A stretch of 64,000 nucleotides of DNA from the NCBI GenBank assembly GCA_016342755.1, contig JAEINS010000016.1, positions 1-64,000 on the forward strand. Reading direction: 5' to 3'. The DNA is from Melioribacteraceae bacterium (GTDB lineage Bacteria; Bacteroidota; Ignavibacteria; Ignavibacteriales; Melioribacteraceae). This document shows positions 35,739 through 45,205 of this stretch, piece after piece. The notes beneath the pieces were generated by a model. That model had not been told where the DNA came from. It made no database searches and worked only from the letters and a program-made list of their open reading frames with translations. Every line of letters starts with the position of its first letter. Position 1 is the stretch's first letter. The position numbers and the translations under genes were made by a program.

Positions 35739-36875
35739 TTAAGAAGTGATTTTAGGATTTTGTATAAATCTTAAAGTCACCTTTTCTTTAGCGAAAAGTA
35801 ATAAAATAACCGATAAATAGATAATAATTGTAAGAATGAAACTCTCAAAAATAGTAAAACTTTTACCAATATATTTATTGATTCCGGGAAACCAGGCACA
35901 TCCATATAAAATAATAAGATGAACAATATAAATATATAATGAATTTTTACTCACTTTTGATAAAAACTGAGGCAGTTTATAATCATTTTTGAAAATCAGA
36001 CTAATTCCTAAAACAATTATTATTACAATTCCTAACCTGTAAAATACCATTGCCGAATTTGGATGCCAGTAAGAAAACCCGTTTAGGTAATTATTTTCCA
36101 GATGATTAAATAGAAATCCAATAACAAATAAAAATATGGTAACTATGGATAATTTTAACACTCCATTACTGTCTAACCCGGTTTGCGAATTTTTTCTTAA
36201 CCATGAACCAAAATATGCTCCGGCAAAGATATAGCCTAACCATGGAAATAAAGGGAATATTGATCCGGTACCATAGTAAAAATATCCTGCCAAATAATCG
36301 GGCAAAATAGAACTCCAATTAAACGCATTTATAAATGGCGAAATGGCAAATATTATTATTGCTCTCACCAGATATGAAAATGAAAGATCGAATTTTATTT
36401 TTTTTTCAGCCAGATAAATTAATACAATTAATAAAAGACCTATACCAATTACGTGCAGTGCATCGACTGTGAAAAATATTTGCCATTGTTTTGCGGTAAC
36501 ATCACCAAAATAAACAATTGTATGTGTTGGATATCTAAGGAGGTATCCGATTAAAACCAGTAATAATCCTCTTTTGATTCCCTTTTTAACTCTGGGATTA
36601 CTTTTTTCATTTTCGGATTTGATTAATAAATAATTAAATACCGTTCCGGTAGTAAAGAAAAAAATTGGAGCTGTAATTCCTCTAACTAAATTCCAAAGAT
36701 CGAAGAACATAGTACCAGATTGGCGAAATTTTTCACTTAGAAAAACATCAAACGAATGTCCTTCTATCATTAAAAAAACGGCAAGAAGTCTTAATATATC
36801 TAGAAAAACTATTCTTTCTTGTTTTGAATTATTCAACCGGTTTACACTTATTTTTTTGATTGAGGAAAGATACAA
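35739..36875 (-). CDS. DUF1624/HGSNAT-like membrane acyltransferase
   Basis: 378 residues, ~10 TM helices. The opening ERIVFLDILRLLAVFLMIEGHS and NLVRGITAPIFFFTTGTVF match DUF1624 (heparan-alpha-glucosaminide N-acetyltransferase catalytic) proteins more than classical acyltransferase-3. The first codon is uncertain: the longest frame begins at TTG 36875 without a ribosome site, and another TTG lies a short way downstream at RL|NNS; no ATG occurs before residue ~37. Likely transfers acyl groups to an envelope glycan. It stands between ruvB and the T9SS-cargo cluster. Confidence 0.75.
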   Translation of the reverse strand: MYLSSIKKISVNRLNNSKQERIVFLDILRLLAVFLMIEGHSFDVFLSEKFRQSGTMFFDLWNLVRGITAPIFFFTTGTVFNYLLIKSENEKSNPRVKKGIKRGLLLVLIGYLLRYPTHTIVYFGDVTAKQWQIFFTVDALHVIGIGLLLIVLIYLAEKKIKFDLSFSYLVRAIIIFAISPFINAFNWSSILPDYLAGYFYYGTGSIFPLFPWLGYIFAGAYFGSWLRKNSQTGLDSNGVLKLSIVTIFLFVIGFLFNHLENNYLNGFSYWHPNSAMVFYRLGIVIIIVLGISLIFKNDYKLPQFLSKVSKNSLYIYIVHLIILYGCAWFPGINKYIGKSFTIFESFILTIIIYLSVILLLFAKEKVTLRFIQNPKITS

Positions 36876-36952
36876 AATTGAGGAGTTAATTCTTAAAAAT
36901 GAAATTATAGTAATATGAATAAAAACATGAACATGTTTCTCTAAAAAACAAT

Positions 36953-36989
36953 GCCGGTAACATCTTAATACTACTTGATGTACACCGGC
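36953..36989 (-). terminator. Terminator of the first T9SS-cargo gene
   Basis: On the minus strand AGCCGGTGTACATC pairs with GATGTTACCGGC across an ~11-base loop (imperfect), followed by ATTGTTTTTT. It starts 11 bases past the stop at 37000. Confidence 0.7.
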
Positions 36990-36999
36990 TATTAAAATA

Positions 37000-38301
37000 T
37001 TATTTTATCAACAGCATTTTTTTAGCTTCGGAAAATTGATTAGCTGTAATCTTATAAATATAAAATCCGCTGTTTAGTTTTGAAGCATCAAACTTTTGTT
37101 TGTAAACTCCTGCACTTTGTTTTTTATTTACCAGCGTAGTTACTTTTTCTCCGATTAAGTTGAAGATTTCCAGAGTTACAAATCCGTCTCTGGGAATTGA
37201 GTAGGTAATATTTGTAACCGGATTAAACGGATTTGGGAAGTTCTGATCAAGCTCGTAGTTTTCAGCAACATTAAATTCAATTCCATCCAAATTGAAATAC
37301 TCAAATCCGCCGTCAGTATCAATTTGTTTTAATCTATAATTGTAAATCCCACTTGCTGAAACTGTGTTATCAATATATTTATAATATTTAGGTGAATTGC
37401 TATTACCATGTCCTTCAACAAAACCTATTTTTTCCCATTCTGCTAACTGATTACTGTTAACTAACAACTGTCTTCCAACTTCAAATCCGTAGTTATTAAC
37501 TTCAGTAGCCGTTTCCCAATTAAGTGTAATTGATGAGTTTGTTTGGTTAGCTGTGAATGTTGTCAGTTCTACAGGGAGAGGAGCTTGCATCCAACCTGAT
37601 GCAACTCTGATTCCATCAAGGTCAATATGCCCACTCTTAGGGTTTTCTCTAATTTGTAATGAGGATAGTTCTGTAGCATCTGCACCTGTCGAAATTGTAA
37701 CTGATGCTAGAGGTTCAGTGGAAGACAACAAAGGATTTATCCATAATTTTAATAAATCATCGCCTGTTAGAAAATTATAACTTAATACTATTAGATAAGT
37801 TTCATTCTGTGAAAGTACAATGGAAGAGTAAGTTGGCACTATTGTTTTAGCTATGCCAACTAAATATTTGCCCATGATAGTACTTTTTTTTACATAAACT
37901 TTAGCTTTTAATGCATTCCCATCCAGATTTAAGAAATAATCGCCGTCAAGATCCATGTAATCCAAACCATCACTAGAGATATTCATTAAAAATGAGACAT
38001 AAATTGAATTGCCATTTTCAGAAACACTTGTGAATTCTCTCGTTATTCTCTCTCTCCCTGTAGCTCCGCCTTTTACAACTATTTTTTTTCCAATTCCTGA
38101 GGAAGGATAATCGGAATAAGATAAATTTCCTTCAATAACTTGAATAGGCACACTACCACTATTCGATTCCCAATTAGTTGCAAGTGTTTTCAAATTCCCA
38201 GTTGATGTGAAATTAAAATTTTCTTCCCATGACAAGGCTTGTGCTTGAATATTTATTATAGTAAATACCAATAAGAATAAAACAAAAACTAACTTTTTCA
38301 T
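37000..38301 (-). CDS. Secreted T9SS-sorted protein with LPVELTxF linker domain
   Basis: 433 residues. The signal peptide ends NIQAQA (~22). Residues ~23-235 form a beta-rich concanavalin-like domain (WEENFNFTSTGNLKTLA, YLIVLSYNFLTGDDLLKLWI), which may bind glycans. LPVELTTFTANQTNSSITLNWETATEVNNYGF-type linker (~245-275) is the familiar Bacteroidota module before the sorting domain. The type A sorting domain runs ~350-433 (YELDQNFPNPFNPVTNITYSI ... KKMLLIK). It is predicted to be exported to the cell surface or medium. Last of four such genes in a row. Confidence 0.88.
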   Translation of the reverse strand: MKKLVFVLFLLVFTIINIQAQALSWEENFNFTSTGNLKTLATNWESNSGSVPIQVIEGNLSYSDYPSSGIGKKIVVKGGATGRERITREFTSVSENGNSIYVSFLMNISSDGLDYMDLDGDYFLNLDGNALKAKVYVKKSTIMGKYLVGIAKTIVPTYSSIVLSQNETYLIVLSYNFLTGDDLLKLWINPLLSSTEPLASVTISTGADATELSSLQIRENPKSGHIDLDGIRVASGWMQAPLPVELTTFTANQTNSSITLNWETATEVNNYGFEVGRQLLVNSNQLAEWEKIGFVEGHGNSNSPKYYKYIDNTVSASGIYNYRLKQIDTDGGFEYFNLDGIEFNVAENYELDQNFPNPFNPVTNITYSIPRDGFVTLEIFNLIGEKVTTLVNKKQSAGVYKQKFDASKLNSGFYIYKITANQFSEAKKMLLIK

Positions 38302-38367
38302 AATTGCCCCAAGTTATTTTTAGACTGCGAGCTATCCCCATGCTCATTTCGAAGAGAGTATAACGAT

Positions 38368-38413
38368 AATATTTTTAAATGTAAATCAGGTTTTCTTTAC
38401 ATTTAAAAATATT
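38368..38413 (-). terminator. 18-bp stem hairpin after the nuclease-like gene
   Basis: Perfect 18-bp arms (38368-38385 aatatttttaaatgtaaa and 38396-38413) around a 10-base loop, 10 bases past the stop codon at 38424. Confidence 0.75.
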
Positions 38414-38423
38414 CACTATAAGT

Positions 38424-40172
38424 TTACTTTACCAACAAAGCTTTAACTGTCTTCCTAAAATCGCCGCAGTTCATTTTTATAAAGTAAGTTCCTGATGCGA
38501 GGTTCTTCCCATCAAACTTTATTTTGTGCTTACCAGATTTTGCAGTTCCGTTATAAAGTGTTTTTATTTTATTGCCGAGAACATCAAACACATTTATTTG
38601 TACTGAATCGCCTTGACGTGTATCCAAAGATGGAATCGCATATTCTATTGTTGTAGAAGGGTTAAACGGATTTGGATGATTTTGAAATAAATTATATTTA
38701 CTTGGAATATTATCATTTTCAGTATGATTATTAGTTAACGGTTTTACACTAAAATCGGCAACTGTAGGAAGGTGATCTGAAGCTAAAATAACATCAGATG
38801 ATTCAATTCCGTGATTTGATAATGTATCAATATCAATAAAAGGTGTTAATAGTGTAAACGAATTCTTCAGTTCTAGAACAGAATTAGAATGAACAATGTA
38901 ATCCAATCGTCCAGGTGAAAAATCACTATTACCATTATACCAAGTTATAGCAGCAGGAAATCCAGTTGCAAAAGGTTTTACATCAGATAAATCTGTATCA
39001 TCCCAGTCAGGCGAAAATTTTTCACCGTATGAACCTGTGTTTTGAATATCACCATTAATTAATGTTTGTTGTTGCTGAGCATATCCCACTAAATTCATAT
39101 CACCAACAATTACAATAGGAGAATTTTCTTGAAGAGTAAATGGTCCTGTTCCATTTTTCAAATCTCTAATCAATGACATAATGTGATCAATTTCTTTTTG
39201 TCGCTTAAACTCATTATCACAACAAGGCGGATGAGCAGAAATAAAAAGCATTTCTTTGCCAGCATCTTCAAGATCTAACAAAAATGCTGAATTTCCATCA
39301 ATCGGATAAGAGTTGATCACAGGATATTTACCTACATAAATATTATCGCTATTGGTGCTGCTGTAATACCAAGTCTGGTCTGGCAAAAACTCTTTTATTA
39401 AATCGGCCGTTTGCTTTGCGGAGTGATCATAGATTTCTTGAAATCCAATGATATCGGGCTTTAATGCCTGAAAGATTCTCTTAAAATTATTTTTTCTTGA
39501 ACTTTTATGAAGATTATCAAATAAAACATTATACGAAAGAACTCTAATGTTCTCATCATCTTTTTTATCAATAGAATAAGGGAGTTCTGAGTAAATTGCT
39601 GATGTAAACTGAAACTCGAGTCCTCCATCTTCATTCGGAAGCTTATCGCCATCAGTCCTTTCATCTCTAAACAATACATTAAACTTTTCATTATCAAATA
39701 ATAATCTATCTAATATTTTTGTATCTCTATTAATTAAAAACTCAAATCTATTAGAAGTAACTGTTGGCAAAGAAATTAAACCAATATTTGGATGATATAT
39801 AGTTTCGCTATTATTCTCATAATAGTATTTACCTTCTCGTTCACCTATTTTATACTCTAACTCTGCTCCTATTCCATCAACGCTTTTACCAGTTGCTGAA
39901 TTAGCATCAGCATCAATATACATTACTAAATCATTGTTCGACTGGAAATTCATTTCAGTTCCCACTTCTAGGTAAAAATAAATAAACTTATCATCATTTT
40001 GGATTTTCAAATTTCCAAAATCAATATTGATTCCGTCATTTTCTGAGTCTGTGTATAAGGAGCTAATATTATCCCAATCGGAAAAATCTTCGTCCAGATA
40101 TATTGTTTGAGCATTTAATGAGAATGTAAAAAGCAGAACTAAAAATATATATCGAATTGTTTGATTCATCAT
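38424..40172 (-). CDS. Secreted endonuclease/exonuclease/phosphatase-domain protein, T9SS-sorted
   Basis: 582 residues; two adjacent ATGs (40172, 40169) follow GGAG, and the second is better spaced. The signal peptide ends SLNAQ. Residues ~22-200 resemble a CBM9-like beta domain (DWDNISSLYTDSENDGINID). The EEP domain (~208-480) has RVLSYNVLFDN, IIGFQEIYDHS (catalytic Glu), SAHPPCCDNEF, VGDMNLVGYAQ and ASDHLPTVADF, so the metal-dependent phosphodiesterase/nuclease core is complete. The sorting domain (~495-582) begins FQNHPNPFNPSTTIEY. Likely degrades DNA or phosphoesters outside the cell. One of four clustered T9SS cargoes. Confidence 0.88.
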   Translation of the reverse strand: MMNQTIRYIFLVLLFTFSLNAQTIYLDEDFSDWDNISSLYTDSENDGINIDFGNLKIQNDDKFIYFYLEVGTEMNFQSNNDLVMYIDADANSATGKSVDGIGAELEYKIGEREGKYYYENNSETIYHPNIGLISLPTVTSNRFEFLINRDTKILDRLLFDNEKFNVLFRDERTDGDKLPNEDGGLEFQFTSAIYSELPYSIDKKDDENIRVLSYNVLFDNLHKSSRKNNFKRIFQALKPDIIGFQEIYDHSAKQTADLIKEFLPDQTWYYSSTNSDNIYVGKYPVINSYPIDGNSAFLLDLEDAGKEMLFISAHPPCCDNEFKRQKEIDHIMSLIRDLKNGTGPFTLQENSPIVIVGDMNLVGYAQQQQTLINGDIQNTGSYGEKFSPDWDDTDLSDVKPFATGFPAAITWYNGNSDFSPGRLDYIVHSNSVLELKNSFTLLTPFIDIDTLSNHGIESSDVILASDHLPTVADFSVKPLTNNHTENDNIPSKYNLFQNHPNPFNPSTTIEYAIPSLDTRQGDSVQINVFDVLGNKIKTLYNGTAKSGKHKIKFDGKNLASGTYFIKMNCGDFRKTVKALLVK

Positions 40173-40235
40173 AATCTCCAGACTAGTTTTATAGAAATCT
40201 GTATACTATTTTTTAGATAAACAAATTTATTCAAA

Positions 40236-41726
40236 TTATTTTAATAATAAGACCTTAATAGTCTTTTTAAAATTTCCATACCGCATGTTTACAAAGTATG
40301 TTCCGCTTGGAAGATTCTTTCCGTCAAATTTTATTTTGTGATTACCAGATTTAGCAGTTCCGTTATAAAGTGTTTTTATTTTATTGCCAAGAACATCAAA
40401 CACATTTATTTGTACTAACTCTCCATTAGGTATCCCAACGGATGGAATTGAATATTCTATTGTTGTACTTGGATTAAACGGATTTGGATAGTTTTGTTTC
40501 AGATGGAAATTTTGCTGAATAGTTTTAGATTCTAATATACCTGTAATTACTGATTCAATTTGTGAAAAATCTTTATACTTCATTAAATAAACTTTCTGAT
40601 CAATCTCGGCTCCAAAATATAAATTATCATTTTCATCCTTAAAAATTTGATCTTTCAATTGATATTTTAACATTGAATCGAATATTGGCTCGCCGATTAT
40701 ATCTCCGTTATCATCAAAATAATACAGGCTGTTTAATTGCTCTCCCTGATCCATCAGCGAATATAAAACAGCCCGTTTCCCATTACTAAAATTTGAATAT
40801 GAAAAACTACTGTTGCCGAAATAAAAATCTTCAATTCCCATTTTACCGCTATTAATTTCAAAACTTTTTTTATCCAGCAGATTCCCATTTATATCAACTT
40901 TATATGAGTTTAGCTTTAGAGAATCAACTAACAAAATTTGAAATAGAGAATCACTTATGGTAAAACTTCTTAACCAGTGGTTTTCATCATTCATAAAATA
41001 TTGATCAAGATGTTGCAAAGAATCGATAAATGCTTTTGTAATTAGTGTATCTGTACCTGAATACGATTTGAAATACAACCCGGTTTCTCCGTAAAAAATA
41101 TTTAGATAAGGAATTAAATATTCTCCTTTTGTATTAACACTTATAAATGGATTTGAAGGATGCTCTTCTACATTTTCATTTATATCAACTAACTTATTAC
41201 TGCCGTCAACACTAATTTTTCTTACCCAGATTTGTCCGCCAAAATCTGTTACGGAAATTATACTTTCACCCTCTTTAACAAATGCATTTCCAGTTCCAAC
41301 ATAACCTGTTCCGCATTCTGGATAAAAATTTCCTCCTAACGTGAATTTCCCACGCGCAGAATCTTCATTAAAAAAACTCCCGATAAAATCACTCCCATAT
41401 CTAGTAAAGCCGTCTTCATAAGTGACTGAGAATGTAGTATCAAATATTCCAAATGATTCTTCATCGGCTGAATATAATATTGAGCTGTAGTTCCGAATCA
41501 CAAAGTTGCTTCCAATAGCCTCTCCAAACTGGTTATATCTTTGAGCTGCCTTTATAACTGCATCATATCTGTTCTCGCTCCAGGTAAGTAGAAAGCCTTT
41601 GGCGGAATCTGGATAAACTTCTATAATATATTTGTTATAACCTGCTAAATTATAATCAGATGATTTTTCATACTGAGCAACTGACATTGTTGAGATTATT
41701 AAAAGAAATAGGAATATGTATTTCAT
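40236..41726 (-). CDS. Secreted protein of unknown function, T9SS-sorted
   Basis: 496 residues with a signal peptide (ending SVAQY, ~19). Residues ~20-400 contain beta-strand repeats with many Asp/Asn/Tyr residues and may form a propeller, but no family is recognised. The type A sorting domain starts at LKQNYPNPFNPSTTIEYSI (~411) and runs to the end. The DNA for most of that domain (40293-40496) is identical to that in the next gene, which points to a recent exchange or duplication. It ends 63 bases before the nuclease-like gene, on the same strand. Confidence 0.85.
   Translation of the reverse strand: MKYIFLFLLIISTMSVAQYEKSSDYNLAGYNKYIIEVYPDSAKGFLLTWSENRYDAVIKAAQRYNQFGEAIGSNFVIRNYSSILYSADEESFGIFDTTFSVTYEDGFTRYGSDFIGSFFNEDSARGKFTLGGNFYPECGTGYVGTGNAFVKEGESIISVTDFGGQIWVRKISVDGSNKLVDINENVEEHPSNPFISVNTKGEYLIPYLNIFYGETGLYFKSYSGTDTLITKAFIDSLQHLDQYFMNDENHWLRSFTISDSLFQILLVDSLKLNSYKVDINGNLLDKKSFEINSGKMGIEDFYFGNSSFSYSNFSNGKRAVLYSLMDQGEQLNSLYYFDDNGDIIGEPIFDSMLKYQLKDQIFKDENDNLYFGAEIDQKVYLMKYKDFSQIESVITGILESKTIQQNFHLKQNYPNPFNPSTTIEYSIPSVGIPNGELVQINVFDVLGNKIKTLYNGTAKSGNHKIKFDGKNLPSGTYFVNMRYGNFKKTIKVLLLK
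40293..40496. repeat. 204-nt direct repeat, copy A (sorting-domain cassette)
   Basis: Identical base for base to 41797-42000 (constant offset 1504). Codes for the NYPNPFNPSTTIEYSI ... SGTYF part of the T9SS sorting domain. Flanks differ at once on both sides. Confidence 0.95.
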
Positions 41727-41739
41727 TCGAGTTACCTAA

Positions 41740-43596
41740 TTATTTTATCAGCAAAGCTTTAATTGTTTTCCTAAAATCACCGTGATTTATTTGAATAAAG
41801 TATGTTCCGCTTGGAAGATTCTTTCCGTCAAATTTTATTTTGTGATTACCAGATTTAGCAGTTCCGTTATAAAGTGTTTTTATTTTATTGCCAAGAACAT
41901 CAAACACATTTATTTGTACTAACTCTCCATTAGGTATCCCAACGGATGGAATTGAATATTCTATTGTTGTACTTGGATTAAACGGATTTGGATAGTTTTG
42001 GAATATATTAAAATTTCTTGGGATCTCACTAATTTCATTAGTAACTGTTATATCATTATCAACAACTATAAAAGTTTTCCATCCGTCTTCTGTAAAAAGA
42101 ATTTGATTACCAGATAAACCATACGCTTCTTTGTTGGAGATAAAACTAAACCTATCAATATTCACATTAAGAGTATCCCAAGTTTGTCCTCCGTTTTCGC
42201 TAAAATACGAATTACTGGGTGTTGATGCCCAAATACTGTCTTCATTTAATAAATAGTCATCTGTAATGCCAAATAAAAATGTATGATTAGAATTTATATT
42301 TCCCCATGTAATTCCCCCATCTGTTGACTTTATATAATACCCTACAGCTACATAATCAGCATATGAAGCACCTAGAACAATGCAATTCTTTTCAAATAGT
42401 TTACAATTAACTAAATCATAAAGACCAACTATATTGCCAGCTCCAATAGGCAATTTTTTCCAACTTTTGCCACCATCAATTGTTTTATAGGCAGTTCCAC
42501 CACTATTAGCTATTCCATCTGAAACTGAAACGAAAGAAAAATCAAACACTGCACTCTGAAAAATTGAATCTATTTCAGATTTATACCAACTTGCTCCACT
42601 ATTATTCGTGTAATAAATAGCTGAATTAAAATCATTCCCTTCCCCCTGGTGCATTCCAATAAAGCCAACCGTTCTATTTATAAAATGAAAAGTTTTAACA
42701 AGCTCATCCGTAATAGAAAATAGACTAAACCATGTGCTACCACCATCATTTGTAAAGTATAAGTTTTTTACTCCTAAAACCCAGCAATCATTTTCGTAAA
42801 CAAATTGCAATTTTGATAATTTTTCATCATCGCCAAAACTAATATTCTCCCAAGACAATCCTCCATTAGAGGTTATTGAGATTGTTGAATCATTTTTTAC
42901 AATGCCTCCAACATCTCTGTTAAGAAAGAATATTTTAGAGGCTTTCCGGTCATTAATAATAGTCGATAGTTCTTCATTTTGTTTTGGAATTGTTCCCAAA
43001 GTATCACCATTTATTATTGCAGCCTTCAAGGATTTTGTATATTGCCCGCCTTCAGAGGTTAGATGAAAAGTTTTTCCGACTCCTTTCTCAAATATTATTT
43101 GTTCAGAAACTAAGAAATCAGATTCTTGAAATAAATAAGCAGAGTCATCACCAAACAGCTGATAATCATATAATTGATTTTCTGGTCTCGCATCATCTTT
43201 ATCAAGATAGGTTATAAAATATGATATTTCGTCGCATAATTTCCATTCAACTGTTGAATCAGGTTCATAAGTAAAAGAATATATCTGACTATCCTCACCG
43301 CAATCATATAAAAAAACATTTTTTTCATAACAACGAAGTGTATTTGCTAAGGAATCAAATCGGACATGATAAATTCTATTTTGCTCCATCATTGTGTAAT
43401 AGTGAAATCCATTTGACATCACTGTATCACTTATCACTTCCACAATATGTTCTTTAGAAACACAATCAATCTCACAACTGATGGATTCATAAAACCATTT
43501 ATTTCCGATAGCTAAAGGATAAAAGTCAGAATTTGAATTTTGTGCTGAAAGAATATTTGCCCAAACTATTACAAGTGCTAGTAAAAAAAATCTCAT
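41740..43596 (-). CDS. Secreted BNR/YCF48-like repeat protein, T9SS-sorted
   Basis: 618 residues from ATG 43596, which has GGAAGAAG before it; the frame extends to 43623 without a better start. The signal peptide ends LSAQ. Residues ~20-210 are a beta domain; ~215-520 hold repeated BNR/Ycf48-type units with the Asp-box pattern (ITSNGGLSWENISF, YFTNDGGSTWFSL, YYTNNSGASWYKSE, YKTIDGGKSWKKL, KSTDGGITWGNI, YFSENGGQTWDTL), i.e. a beta-propeller. The sorting domain (~530-618) shares 204 identical bases with the preceding cargo gene. Surface or secreted protein; ligand unknown. Confidence 0.9.
   Translation of the reverse strand: MRFFLLALVIVWANILSAQNSNSDFYPLAIGNKWFYESISCEIDCVSKEHIVEVISDTVMSNGFHYYTMMEQNRIYHVRFDSLANTLRCYEKNVFLYDCGEDSQIYSFTYEPDSTVEWKLCDEISYFITYLDKDDARPENQLYDYQLFGDDSAYLFQESDFLVSEQIIFEKGVGKTFHLTSEGGQYTKSLKAAIINGDTLGTIPKQNEELSTIINDRKASKIFFLNRDVGGIVKNDSTISITSNGGLSWENISFGDDEKLSKLQFVYENDCWVLGVKNLYFTNDGGSTWFSLFSITDELVKTFHFINRTVGFIGMHQGEGNDFNSAIYYTNNSGASWYKSEIDSIFQSAVFDFSFVSVSDGIANSGGTAYKTIDGGKSWKKLPIGAGNIVGLYDLVNCKLFEKNCIVLGASYADYVAVGYYIKSTDGGITWGNINSNHTFLFGITDDYLLNEDSIWASTPSNSYFSENGGQTWDTLNVNIDRFSFISNKEAYGLSGNQILFTEDGWKTFIVVDNDITVTNEISEIPRNFNIFQNYPNPFNPSTTIEYSIPSVGIPNGELVQINVFDVLGNKIKTLYNGTAKSGNHKIKFDGKNLPSGTYFIQINHGDFRKTIKALLIK
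41797..42000. repeat. 204-nt direct repeat, copy B (sorting-domain cassette)
   Basis: Identical to 40293-40496. The corresponding region of the gene at 38424-40172 is related but visibly diverged, so the exchange was specific to copies A and B. Confidence 0.95.
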
Positions 43597-43724
43597 CACT
43601 TCTTCCATGATTTTGTTAAACATAAATTAACAAAACATTAATTTAGTTTAAATTATTTTAGGACTAATATTTTTATAGTTGGAGTAATTGAGAGCTACAT
43701 GAAAAATCTGTATAACACCCAATT

Positions 43725-45083
43725 TTAATGATGATTTATAAACTCGTCTTTCTTCAGATAAATTCTTAACCAGAAATATGCAGTTAGTCCGGCTAATAAG
43801 TTTGAAATTAAAGCTGACGCAAAAATACCTTTCACACCTAATAAATATGAGCCGAGATAAGCAAGAGGTACATATAATATAAACATTTGAAGTATCATCA
43901 GTACAGTTGAATTAAAAGGTTTGTTTAATACGTTAAATGCTGTCTGAGAAATTCTTAAAATACTCTGAAACCCATAACCCCATGATACTATGGCAAAATA
44001 TAACGAAGCAATTTCAATCACTCTTAAATCATCATTAAATAATGAGGCAAAGTATTTTCCGATTATCATTAATATTACAGCAGTACAAATTCCCCAGCTA
44101 ATTCCAAACTGATATGCTCTTTTGATAACCAGACGTACTCTATCTATTTTACCTGCACCCTGGTTTTGACCAATATATGGACCAAGAACTACCGAGAGCG
44201 AAATTATAACCGCGGCAAAAAGCATTTCAACTCTTGATGCAACTCCAAAGGCAGCAACAGCTTCTTTACCAAACGAAGCAACCAAAGCTGTAATAAAACC
44301 CATAGCTAATGGAACTACTAAGTTTGTTCCCGCAGTAGGAATACCTATATATAAAAGTTTTTTCCATGAAATTATAACTTCACTTATTTTAGGAACTTTA
44401 AAAGTTATCATGTTATGATGCCGCTTAAGAATGTATAATGATAGCACAAGTGTTAAGGCTCTTGAAATAACCGTAGCAATTGCGGCTCCGGTAAGTTCAA
44501 GTCTGGGAATAATTCCAAATCCAAAAATAAAAATTGGATCAAGCAAAATGTTAACCGCAACAGATGAAACCATTACAATACTAGCTGTTTTAGTATCACC
44601 CGATGCACGAATTGCACTATTACCAACCATCGGTATCACTAAAAAAAACATTCCCGGATACCAGTATAGCATGTAATCCTTTATCAAGCCTAGTGTTTCT
44701 GCATTAGCTCCAATTAAAGTAAACACAGGTTCAATTGTAAAAAGTCCTAGAAAAATAAAACAGGCAACTATAATAAGTGAAAGAACCAGGCTATCAGTTG
44801 TTAACCTTTGAATTTTATATTGATCACCCTCACCAATAGCTTTAGAAATTATTGCAGAGGCTCCCACACCAAGCCCCGTTGCAATACCGGCAACAACCAT
44901 TACAACAGGAAATGTAAAGCTCATTGCCGCAAGCTCTGTTGTACCAAGCTGACCTACAAAATAGGTATCAACAATATTAAACATCATGGTAGCCAGCATT
45001 CCAAAAAACATTTGAAAACTAAGCTTCATCAATTGCTTTGTTACATTTCCTTCGGTTAATATTGCTTTTGTTTTTTTCTTCAT
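43725..45083 (-). CDS. MATE-family multidrug/Na+ efflux transporter
   Basis: 452 residues with 12 predicted TM helices in two six-helix halves. The first half opens with VTKQLMKLSFQMFFGMLATMM; GTTELAAMSFTFPVVMVV and ATGLGVGASAIISKAIGEGD are family motifs, and the second half repeats them (GIPTAGTNLVVPLAMGFITALVASFG, GVASRVEMLFAAVIISL). It expels cationic drugs or metabolites in exchange for Na+ or H+. The ATG has no ribosome site and directly follows a terminator-like hairpin, which may govern its translation. Confidence 0.92.
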   Translation of the reverse strand: MKKKTKAILTEGNVTKQLMKLSFQMFFGMLATMMFNIVDTYFVGQLGTTELAAMSFTFPVVMVVAGIATGLGVGASAIISKAIGEGDQYKIQRLTTDSLVLSLIIVACFIFLGLFTIEPVFTLIGANAETLGLIKDYMLYWYPGMFFLVIPMVGNSAIRASGDTKTASIVMVSSVAVNILLDPIFIFGFGIIPRLELTGAAIATVISRALTLVLSLYILKRHHNMITFKVPKISEVIISWKKLLYIGIPTAGTNLVVPLAMGFITALVASFGKEAVAAFGVASRVEMLFAAVIISLSVVLGPYIGQNQGAGKIDRVRLVIKRAYQFGISWGICTAVILMIIGKYFASLFNDDLRVIEIASLYFAIVSWGYGFQSILRISQTAFNVLNKPFNSTVLMILQMFILYVPLAYLGSYLLGVKGIFASALISNLLAGLTAYFWLRIYLKKDEFINHH

Positions 45084-45093
45084 ATAAAATAAA

Positions 45094-45111
45094 AGCGGAG
45101 TTAAATCCGCT
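45094..45111 (-). terminator. Hairpin abutting the MATE start codon
   Basis: On the minus strand AGCGGA, loop TTTAAC, TCCGCT, then TTTATTTTA up to 45085. It would end lysA transcription, but lies only 10 bases before the MATE ATG, leaving no room for a promoter between them, so it may instead act as an attenuator or leader hairpin of the MATE gene. Confidence 0.6.
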
Positions 45112-45205
45112 CTGGTTAAATAATTATACAGACAAATAATTTCTATTTTGAAGCATGCCTATCGGCAGGAAAAATGACTGAGAAATCTTTACCGCAATTT
45201 TCTAT

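Noticed and set aside
45153-45169. gcatgcctatcggcagg stretch, similar to common GC-rich palindromes of Bacteroidota
   Set aside because: Only one short imperfect copy in the window; insufficient to call a repeat.
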